NCBI GenBank assembly: GCA_016650185.1
Contig: JAENWE010000449.1
Coordinates: 1 to 12,440 of the forward strand
Reading direction: 5' to 3'
Length of the DNA: 12,440 bases
Source of the DNA: Vicinamibacteria bacterium
GTDB taxonomy: Bacteria; Acidobacteriota; Vicinamibacteria; Fen-336; JAGNNV01
How positions within the stretch are numbered: the first letter of the stretch is position 1; each line of letters starts with the position of its first letter. Below the pieces are notes generated by a model, which was given only the letters and a program-made list of their open reading frames with translations, was not told the DNA's origin and searched no databases. Shown here in pieces: positions 1-5,881 of the stretch. Made by a program: the position numbers and the translations under genes.

Positions 1-980
1 GCGACCCCATCGTAAGTATTCTTGATGAGAACGCCGGCCGCCGCTTTCAAGAGGCGTACGTGGCCGCGCTGGTTGTCGATGGTGACCCGGCCCAGGATGT
101 TCTGGATGTCGACATCACCCTGGTTGTTGAGATGAACCTCGCCCTTGACGTCGTCGATGCGCAGATCCGAGTGCTCGCCGTCACTCATGAGGTCGCCCGC
201 GATGGACCGGGCCTGCATGTCCGCGAATTTCAGATTGGTGGTCAGGGCGGCCAGATCGACGGCGGTCAGGTTGCCGTGAGAGATCTCGACCCTTGAGGGC
301 GCCATGAGCCTCTCCACGTGAGCGTCGCCATACTCAACCTCGACCCGACATCCGAGGGTGGCCGAGACCACCTCCAGATTGCCGTGCCGGTTCCTCGCGT
401 TGCATTCGCCGGTCACGTCGACCACGCGCATCAAGTCGAACTCGCCGGACACGTCGACCGCCTTCGCTCCTTCGACCACTATCCGCCCGTGCCGATTGGT
501 GATCCGGGTGTCGAGCGGGGTGGGCGTATCGATTTCGATATGGGTTCTGACCCGATAGTCGGCCCGTGGATCTCGGGTGGTGGAGATCTTGAGGAGACTC
601 CCCTCCCGGCTCACCACCAGCTTCACTTTTTCCGAGATGGCCTCGGCGCTCTCGGATCTTCGGGTGAAGACTTCCTTGCGAAGGCCCACGCCGATCTCCG
701 CCTTGGGGTCAGTCGTCCGTCGGACCGTCACGTCCCCGAACTCGTTCGAGATTTCTATCCCGGTGACCCCGGCGGGGTTGGTGGTCTGGCTTTCCGTGAA
801 GTCGTGCGAGGGACCCCTGAACCGCGTAATCCCGGAGAAAGGGAACTCTCCGTCAATCTGAATGTTCCGGAAGCCGTCGAAGCCTCCGTCGTTCATCACC
901 GACCGGGTGACGCTGATGCCTTCGATGACCAGTCCAAAGGACACGATCATGAAGAAGAGGACGACCTTGCGGAACTTCAT
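1..980 (-). CDS. DUF4097-type putative adhesin/beta-helix envelope protein (partial, C-terminus beyond window start)
   Basis: The minus strand is open from an ATG at 980 to the window edge, at least 326 codons with no stop. The N-terminus (KFRKVVLFFMIVSFGLVIEG) looks like a signal peptide or membrane anchor. The rest is made of short beta-strand repeats with recurring G-D-V, N-x-x-G and V-x-I units, such as SNEFGDVTV, NRHGRIVVEG, NNQGDVDIQ and IDNQRGHVRL. This is the look of DUF4097 (putative adhesin) proteins, which form a beta-solenoid on the outer face of the membrane. The ATG overlaps the upstream stop as ATGA, so translation is probably coupled to the 67-residue LiaF-like protein. DUF4097 domains are related in architecture to the C-terminal part of LiaF, so the two may act together in envelope-stress sensing. 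Family call is good; function is inferred. Confidence 0.82.
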   Translation of the reverse strand, partial: MKFRKVVLFFMIVSFGLVIEGISVTRSVMNDGGFDGFRNIQIDGEFPFSGITRFRGPSHDFTESQTTNPAGVTGIEISNEFGDVTVRRTTDPKAEIGVGLRKEVFTRRSESAEAISEKVKLVVSREGSLLKISTTRDPRADYRVRTHIEIDTPTPLDTRITNRHGRIVVEGAKAVDVSGEFDLMRVVDVTGECNARNRHGNLEVVSATLGCRVEVEYGDAHVERLMAPSRVEISHGNLTAVDLAALTTNLKFADMQARSIAGDLMSDGEHSDLRIDDVKGEVHLNNQGDVDIQNILGRVTIDNQRGHVRLLKAAAGVLIKNTYDGV

Positions 981-1180
981 TCGGCGCCTCCGCTGCGACC
1001 CGAAGACGCGGTGGCGGCCATGATTTCCGCCACTCCCCAGACCACCAGGAAACCGGGCCAGATCTTCTTCAGGAGTGGAATGGCCTCGACCAGGCCGAGG
1101 TTGGACAGCAGGAACACGAGACCGACGGTGGCGAGGAAGACACCGAAGCCGAACGCCTCCGGGGAGAACCCGCGGTTCAC
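977..1180 (-). CDS. Small LiaF-type transmembrane protein (DUF5668-like), 67 aa
   Basis: The gene runs from GTG at 1180 to TGA at 977. The start was chosen because GTG overlaps the upstream stop as GTGA and begins MNRGFSPEAFGFGVF. A longer reading from 1330 would add a non-homologous, arginine-rich, soluble extension that lies wholly inside the neighbouring gene. The product is almost entirely two short hydrophobic helices, about residues 8-27 and 35-50, joined by LGLVEAIPLLKKIWP. This is the LiaF transmembrane-domain pattern: a hydrophobic helix ending in an NLG-type turn, then a W-P turn, then a second helix. It closely resembles the C-terminal half of the gene just upstream, suggesting local duplication. 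It is translationally coupled at both ends. Its role is presumably a membrane partner in envelope-stress signalling (inferred). Confidence 0.72.
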   Translation of the reverse strand: MNRGFSPEAFGFGVFLATVGLVFLLSNLGLVEAIPLLKKIWPGFLVVWGVAEIMAATASSGRSGGAE

Positions 1181-1710
1181 TGCCGGCTCCCGAACAGCGA
1201 CCCGCGGAGCAAGGCGATGCCCGCCGCGATCAGCAGCAAAGGCCACAGCTTCGCGATCCAGGCGAAACGAAACACGCCCAGATTGTTGAGAAGCATCAAG
1301 CCGCCCATGACCACCAGTGACCAGCCCCACAGCTGGTTGGACGCAGGCTCATCCTCGGCGCTCACGCCTGAGAGCGACTGAAGGTTGATCCGTTCAGCCG
1401 ATCGGTAGGCCTCGATCATGTTGTAGAAGATGATGAACGGGATCAGGAGGCCGAAGAAGGCCCCGCCGTGGTCCTCGGCGACGATAAACACGCACGAGGC
1501 AAAGGCGGAGAAGAACGCCAGAGCCTTGCCGATCTCGCCGTTGTAGAGGTGTCCGAAGCCTGGGAACAGGGAGAGAAAGGCGGCGAGGGCCGGGCTTCGC
1601 CTCTGGGTCGAGCCCTGAGACGAAGGTCTGATCCTGGGGGCTGAAGGGGCCGGCGGGGGTGGAATTGGGGTGGCGAGTCCGTCTTCGGTTCCGACAACAT
1701 TCTCTTCCAT
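1177..1710 (-). CDS. TM2-like / LiaF-like membrane protein, 177 aa
   Basis: ATG at 1710 is preceded by GAAGAGGTC at a reasonable ribosome-binding distance and lies 14 bases after the stop of the sigma/anti-sigma fusion gene. Residues 1-40 are proline/serine-rich and probably cytoplasmic. Residues 41-100 carry a TM2-type motif, PGFGHLYNGEIGKALAFF (G-x-G-H-x-Y-x-G), and two or three hydrophobic helices. After a charged linker (about 101-126), residues 127-170 form a LiaF-like pair of helices (SLVVMGGLMLLNNLGVF, then KLWPLLLIAAGIALL). The tail matches the next gene, so the operon carries two copies of this membrane unit, one fused to TM2 and one free-standing. The role is likely membrane sensing or scaffolding in an envelope-stress module; no enzymatic motif is visible. 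Confidence 0.72.
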   Translation of the reverse strand: MEENVVGTEDGLATPIPPPPAPSAPRIRPSSQGSTQRRSPALAAFLSLFPGFGHLYNGEIGKALAFFSAFASCVFIVAEDHGGAFFGLLIPFIIFYNMIEAYRSAERINLQSLSGVSAEDEPASNQLWGWSLVVMGGLMLLNNLGVFRFAWIAKLWPLLLIAAGIALLRGSLFGSRQ

Positions 1711-1724
1711 GGCTGCGACCTCTT

Positions 1725-2795
1725 CTAGGGTTTTTTGGGGCTTTGAGGCCCATTTACCGGGCCTTCGGGACCTGGGTCCCGGGGCGAGGCTTTGGGGTCT
1801 CTGGAATCCAATACGGCATCGGGAGCGGCTTTGTTCTTTTGAACGTCGTTATCGGCCGGAGGGGCCGAATTGACGTAGTCGTCGAGGGTTTGGCTCAATT
1901 CCTCGGTTCGGCCCTCCACGGTTCCGATGGCCAAGGCCTTCAGGACTCTCAGGTCCTCCAGGAGCCGTTCACCCCGGCTGCGCCAGCGCGACATCGTGGC
2001 GCCCATCCGATCCATCTGCTCCGAAGCCGCCGCGTTCAGGCCGGGGTGAAGTTCGACGGCGCCCATGGCCACGCCCAGGCACAAAAGGACAATGCCCGCC
2101 CGCCTCTGCGTCCTGGAAACGCCCTCGAGCGAGAAGGAGAGCGCCGGGCGAGTCGACCTCACCCCGACGATTTCCAGAGGGGCCTCGATCAGGGGGCGGG
2201 AAGGCGCTTCAAGCAGGGTTTTCAGATGGAAGTCCACCAAAGAACATTCCCGGCAATCCCGGAGATGCTGCGTGACGTCTTCCGCCAGGGGCTCAGAGAG
2301 GCCGCCCTCCCGATAGTCGGAAAGAAGTTCCCGCGGACGCCGGCATTCTGAGCGGGGGATCGGAAGTCTCGTGAGGGCGGCGATCTGCTCCATCCGCGCC
2401 CGGTGAACCAGGTGGCGCGCCCGATCCTCGGACGCCCCAAGGGCCACGCCAAGGTCCTCATAGGTGGCTCCCCAGGCATTCAGAAAGAACAGCAGGATGG
2501 CCGACTCCTTGGGGTCGCTGGATTCCAGCCGGGTGGGACGCGGCCGGTCTCTCTTCGTCCATTCGGCCAGGCCCAGGCGCCGCAGCAGAGCTTCTGCGTA
2601 GGGAGACTTGAGCCGGCTCTTCCGAACGTCCTTGAGAAGGTCTCTGGCCAGGGCAAGCGCTTTGGTCTCGTCGCCGCACAGATCGTATGCGCAGGTGTAG
2701 GCCAGGGTGTCGACGGGCGCAGTCTCCACCGAGATCGGCGCGGTCGCGTCCCGCCTTTGGCCGGCGAGCCAGGGTTCAAGAGCCACGTTCGTCAA
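1725..2795 (-). CDS. Sigma-like region fused to zinc-finger anti-sigma domain, membrane-anchored, 356 aa
   Basis: Residues about 28-60 (DTLAYTCAYDLCGDETKALA...) resemble a degenerate sigma region 2. Residues about 95-145 resemble ECF sigma region 4: ESAILLFF, then YEDLGVALGASEDRARHLVHRAR, a helix-turn-helix. Residues 151-184 form an anti-sigma zinc finger (zf-HC2): C151, the LLSDYREGGL segment, then H177-x3-C181-x2-C184 (HLRDCREC), with all ligands present. One transmembrane helix spans about 233-249, followed by a helical extracytoplasmic part and a proline/charged tail. Sigma and anti-sigma elements are normally two proteins; here they are one. The start is uncertain: TTG at 2795 is the first in-frame start after a stop at 2814-2816, the only SD-like run (GAGGGG) is 14 bases away, and GTG at 2786 is an alternative. 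It heads the envelope operon and may regulate it. Confidence 0.68.
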   Translation of the reverse strand: MTNVALEPWLAGQRRDATAPISVETAPVDTLAYTCAYDLCGDETKALALARDLLKDVRKSRLKSPYAEALLRRLGLAEWTKRDRPRPTRLESSDPKESAILLFFLNAWGATYEDLGVALGASEDRARHLVHRARMEQIAALTRLPIPRSECRRPRELLSDYREGGLSEPLAEDVTQHLRDCRECSLVDFHLKTLLEAPSRPLIEAPLEIVGVRSTRPALSFSLEGVSRTQRRAGIVLLCLGVAMGAVELHPGLNAAASEQMDRMGATMSRWRSRGERLLEDLRVLKALAIGTVEGRTEELSQTLDDYVNSAPPADNDVQKNKAAPDAVLDSRDPKASPRDPGPEGPVNGPQSPKKP

Positions 2796-2931
2796 TCGAC
2801 CGGCAGATTCCCCTCATGAATTGTCCAAACGCCACGTCTCAGCGAGAATACGCGTTTGCGGGTTGAGATTGTTCCCCTCCTCCACGGCAAAAGAACCCCT
2901 TGATGACACCCGCCCCTACCCTACAGGAATC

Positions 2932-3948
2932 GTGAAGAGCGCCTTCCGATTGACGTTTGGCGTCGCTCTCGCGGCGCTCCTGCTCTGGCTCGCGACCCGC
3001 GGCGTTGACTCGGCCGAGCTGGTTGCGGCCATGGCCCATGCCCGGCCCCTTCCCCTGATTCTGGTCGTGGTGATCACCGTGCTCATGTACGTGGTGCGAG
3101 CGATGCGATGGAGGCTTCTTTTCCCGCCGCTTCGCGACGCTTCGATCTTCGACCTTTTCGGCATCACGAACATCGGCTTCATGGCCGGCCTTTTCATCCC
3201 GCGCGCGGGCGAGATCCTGCGACCGTATCTGGCCGCTCGGCGGTACAAGGTGGGGGTGAGCGCCGGTCTCGCTTCGATCATCCTGGAAAGATTGATCGAC
3301 CTGATCACCGTTCTGTTCTTGCTCGCCCTCTACATGTTCGTGCTCCCCCGGCCCGCCACCGAGCGGTCGGACGTCATCATGACCACGCTTCGAGCCGGCG
3401 CCGGACTGGTTTTCCTGGTGGCGCTTGCCGGATTGGTCTTTCTGGGCGCCCTGAGGGTCGAGGGTGGTCCGGCCAGGCGTCTGCTGGACTGGATCTTGGG
3501 CCTCCTGCCCAGGAGTCTTGGCATGAAGGTGCGCGGTCTGGTGGATTCCTTCATTTCCGGGCTCGATGTTTTCGGATCGTCTCCGGCGCAATGGGCGAGG
3601 CTCATGGCCGAGTCACTTTTGCTATGGGTCGGCATCGGCCTGATCGTGCACATGAACTCGATCGCTTTCGGCTTCGAAATCCCATTTCACTCCGCGTTTC
3701 TTATCATCGCGTTTCTGACTGTGGGTGTCGCCATCCCGACCCCGGGCATGGTCGGCGGATTCCACGCCTCCTACACCCTCGCCCTCACTGCCATCTATGG
3801 CGTGGATCAAGGCAGTGCGGTGGCGGCCGGTCTTGTCCTTCACGCGCTCCAGAGTCTCCCGGTGCTGATCCTCGGAATCGCCTTTCTCGGTCGCGAGGGC
3901 CTGTCCTTCGGCGGCATGCGGCAGCTCACCCAACGCGCCGAACCGTGA
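2932..3948 (+). CDS. LPG-synthase/AglD-type flippase-like integral membrane protein (UPF0104 family), 338 aa
   Basis: GTG at 2932 is used, preceded by AGGA at 2925-2928 and giving the family's usual length of about 330 residues. An upstream extension to 2707 would run through the divergent promoter region and encode non-family sequence. The protein has about eight hydrophobic segments, starting at residues 5-22 and 41-57. Family landmarks are R91-A-G-E (PRAGEILRPYLAARR), ERLID at 119-123, and a late glycine/proline-rich stretch at 269-280 (PTPGMVGGFHAS). These are typical of the lysylphosphatidylglycerol synthase transmembrane domain family, which includes many uncharacterised membrane proteins. 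There is no C-terminal aminoacyl-transferase domain, so lysyl-PG synthesis itself is unlikely. The stop is 24 bases before nrdR, so the two may be co-transcribed. Substrate unknown. Confidence 0.85.
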   Translation: MKSAFRLTFGVALAALLLWLATRGVDSAELVAAMAHARPLPLILVVVITVLMYVVRAMRWRLLFPPLRDASIFDLFGITNIGFMAGLFIPRAGEILRPYLAARRYKVGVSAGLASIILERLIDLITVLFLLALYMFVLPRPATERSDVIMTTLRAGAGLVFLVALAGLVFLGALRVEGGPARRLLDWILGLLPRSLGMKVRGLVDSFISGLDVFGSSPAQWARLMAESLLLWVGIGLIVHMNSIAFGFEIPFHSAFLIIAFLTVGVAIPTPGMVGGFHASYTLALTAIYGVDQGSAVAAGLVLHALQSLPVLILGIAFLGREGLSFGGMRQLTQRAEP

Positions 3949-3965
3949 GAGTCCGGTAAGCTTGA

Positions 3966-3981
3966 CCACAATATGCGGTGT
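3966..3981. promoter_or_regulatory. Possible NrdR box overlapping the nrdR start codon
   Basis: The 16 bases CCACAATATGCGGTGT match the published NrdR-box consensus (ACACwATATATwGTGT) at 12 of 16 positions by eye, including the C, A and G positions usually conserved in each half. The right half lies inside the codons for M-R-C, which are constrained by the protein, so part of the match could be fortuitous. No second box at the usual spacing was seen. Confidence 0.28.
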
Positions 3982-4425
3982 CCCTTCTGCGAGAGCCTAG
4001 AAGATAAAGTTGTCGATTCTCGGGAGAGCAAGGAAGGGGAAGCTATCCGCCGTCGCCGAGAGTGTCTCAAGTGCGGGAAGCGGTTTACCTCGTATGAGCG
4101 GATCGACCAGGTTCCGCATCTAGTCGTCAAGAAGGACGGCCGACGCGAACGCTTCGATCGCAACAAGGTGATCGGCGGTCTCATGCGGGCCTGCGAGAAG
4201 CGCAGTGTTTCGATCAACGCGATCGAAGAGATGGCGGCCAAGGTCGAGCAAATGGTTCAGGAGAGCCCGGACCGAGAGGTCCCGACCGAGAAGATCGGTG
4301 AGTACCTCATGGAACGCCTGCGCCAGGTCGACAAGGTCGCGTTTGTTCGATTCGCCTCGGTCTACCGCGATTTCAAGGACGCGTCCCAGTTCATGTCGAC
4401 CCTCAAGAACCTGCTGGATAACTAG
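3973..4425 (+). CDS. nrdR: Transcriptional repressor NrdR, 150 aa
   Basis: This is the nucleotide-sensing repressor of ribonucleotide reductase operons. The N-terminal zinc ribbon has C3-P-F-C6 and C31-L-K-C34, with the signature DSRESKEGEAIRRRREC between them. The ATP-cone follows at about 49-139 (VVKKDGRRERFDRNKVIGGL, then VAFVRFASVYRDFKD). Length and all key residues are normal. The start follows from homology (MRCPFC); no good ribosome-binding site is seen upstream. It lies 24 bases downstream of the LPG-synthase-like gene. No nrd structural gene is in the window, so regulation is probably of distant targets and possibly of itself (see the candidate NrdR box). Its TAG at 4423-4425 overlaps, on the other strand, the TAG of the broken oxidoreductase gene within the palindrome CTAG. 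Confidence 0.97.
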   Translation: MRCPFCESLEDKVVDSRESKEGEAIRRRRECLKCGKRFTSYERIDQVPHLVVKKDGRRERFDRNKVIGGLMRACEKRSVSINAIEEMAAKVEQMVQESPDREVPTEKIGEYLMERLRQVDKVAFVRFASVYRDFKDASQFMSTLKNLLDN

Positions 4426-4888
4426 TCGAGCGGCTTCAGGTCCTGCAGCATCGTGGGGATCAGTTCGGAAATGGTCGGATGGATGTGCATGGCCCGAGAG
4501 ATCACACGCGACCGTTGCATTCGCCGAGCGCCCACACTCCGGGGAGATTCGTCCGGCACTGGTCGTCCACCGTGATGAACCCTCGCGCATCGGTGGCGAT
4601 GCCCGCCGCGGCCACGCCGAGATCATCGGTGTTGGGTCTGCGGCCGACCGCGATCAGAACGTGGGAGCCTTCGACCTCCGTCGCGCCGTTCGCGCAGTCG
4701 GCACCGACCGAGACACCGGAGGGTATGCGCCGCAGAGCGATGCAGGAGGCGTTCAACCGGAAGGCGATACCCTCCGCCTCCAGCACTTTCTGAAGGGTAG
4801 TGGAGATGTCTTCGTCCTCCCGGGCGATCAGGCGGTCACCCTTTTCGAGTACGGTCACCCGGCTGCCGAAGCGCCGATACATTTGGGG
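4422..4888 (-). pseudogene. Pyridine nucleotide-disulfide oxidoreductase remnant (mercuric reductase/lipoamide dehydrogenase-like)
   Basis: Two pieces of one flavoenzyme are joined out of frame. From 4888 to 4505 one frame reads QMYRRFGSRVTVLEKGDRL, then IAVGRRPNTDDLG, then VDDQCRTNLPGVWALGEC: the NAD-binding half and the second FAD-contact motif. It stops at 4502-4504. The next frame, 4508 to 4422, reads VISRAMHIHPTISELIPT and ends LKPLD, the normal C-terminal dimer-interface tail of the same family. Missing are about the first 190 residues (the N-terminal FAD domain and the redox-disulfide region) and about 100 residues between the pieces. The 5' end of the remnant abuts the egtD stop codon. 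It cannot encode a working enzyme. It could be a true deletion scar or an assembly error; the same pattern in the GT2 gene nearby is notable. Confidence 0.85.
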
Positions 4889-5881
4889 CTATTCGACCTC
4901 CGCGATGGTGAGCGCGAAGCGCGCGTCCGTGTCCACCCACTGGGACCGTGCGGAGAAACCGCAGCGCGCCAGGAGGCGGGTCACTTCCATGGGCTCATAC
5001 TTGTATGAACTCTCGGTCCAGATGCGGTCGCCCTCGCGCAGAGTCAGGTCCACGCTCGCCCGGGGGATGAGAATGCGCTGGGCCTTTGTGCTCACAAGGT
5101 GCATCTCCACCCGCGACTCCTTCTTGTTCCACAAGGCCTCGTGTCGAAAGCCGTTCAGGTCGATGCTCGCGTCCAGTTCGCGGTTGAGGCGCAGGAGGAG
5201 GTTGAGGTTGAACGCCGCGGTTACGCCGAGCGGGTCGTCATAGGCGAGCAGGAGCGTCTCTTCCGGCTTGCGCAGATCGGCGCCGAGCAACAGGCGGTCT
5301 CCGGCCCTCAGAGTGGCTCGCATGCCGCGCAGGAATGAGATTGCCGCGTCGGGGTCGAAATTGCCGATGTTGGAGCCAAGAAAAAGAACCAGAGTGCGGC
5401 CGCCGACACGCGCCTCCTTCGAGACCTGTCTCAGGCCAGACTCGTAGGTCGCTTCGTGGGCCACGATGCGCAACGATTCGAAACCGCTCAGGCCGCGAGC
5501 TGCGGTGGCGAGTGCCGCGCCCGACACGTCAACCAGATGGAGTTCTACGCCGGTTTTGGCAGGAAGGCCGGCGGCCAGCAGGGTCGCGAGTTTCTCGCCG
5601 TTGCCGGGCCCCAGTTCCACCAGCCGATCGCCCGCGGTCGATTTTCCAAGGATGGCGGGAGCGTGTTTGGCCAGAAGCGCCAGCTCGGCCCGAGTCACCC
5701 GATACCAGGGCAACTGGCAGATGGCGTCGAAGAGCGCCGAGCCGAGGGCATCGTAGAAGTAGCGTGAGGGAAGCTGCCTCGGCGTTTGCGAGAGGTAATA
5801 TCGGACGTCGTCGGCGAATTCCTGGGTGGCCGCTGCCGGATCGGTGGAACGTACGGACACGCGCGCATGGGCTGTTCTCAT
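4889..5881 (-). CDS. egtD: L-histidine N-alpha-methyltransferase EgtD, 330 aa
   Basis: EgtD trimethylates histidine with three SAM to give hercynine, the first step of ergothioneine synthesis. ATG at 5881 is chosen because it joins the egtB stop as TGATG and is preceded by AAGGGAGAG; a start at 5917 would only add an arginine-rich tail inside egtB. Motifs in order: SRYFYDALGSALFDAICQLP (39-58) with WYRVTRAE following, the SAM-binding LVELGPGNGEK (87-97), LGSNIGNF (168-175) with the histidine-contacting asparagine, GVTAAFNLNLLLRLNRELDA (219-238), and TESSYKYEP (289-297) carrying the conserved glutamate/serine of the substrate pocket. Length is normal. Directly after its TAG the broken oxidoreductase continues in the same frame. 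Confidence 0.96.
   Translation of the reverse strand: MRTAHARVSVRSTDPAAATQEFADDVRYYLSQTPRQLPSRYFYDALGSALFDAICQLPWYRVTRAELALLAKHAPAILGKSTAGDRLVELGPGNGEKLATLLAAGLPAKTGVELHLVDVSGAALATAARGLSGFESLRIVAHEATYESGLRQVSKEARVGGRTLVLFLGSNIGNFDPDAAISFLRGMRATLRAGDRLLLGADLRKPEETLLLAYDDPLGVTAAFNLNLLLRLNRELDASIDLNGFRHEALWNKKESRVEMHLVSTKAQRILIPRASVDLTLREGDRIWTESSYKYEPMEVTRLLARCGFSARSQWVDTDARFALTIAEVE

Noticed and set aside
318..1289. Long plus-strand open frame of 323 codons
   Set aside because: It is antisense to the DUF4097, LiaF-like and TM2-like genes, which have clear family features and coupled starts; its protein is low-complexity and family-free, as expected of a shadow in GC-rich DNA.
2839..3591. Minus-strand open frame of 250 codons
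   Set aside because: Antisense to the LPG-synthase-like membrane protein; highly charged, repetitive composition typical of a reverse reading of membrane-helix codons.
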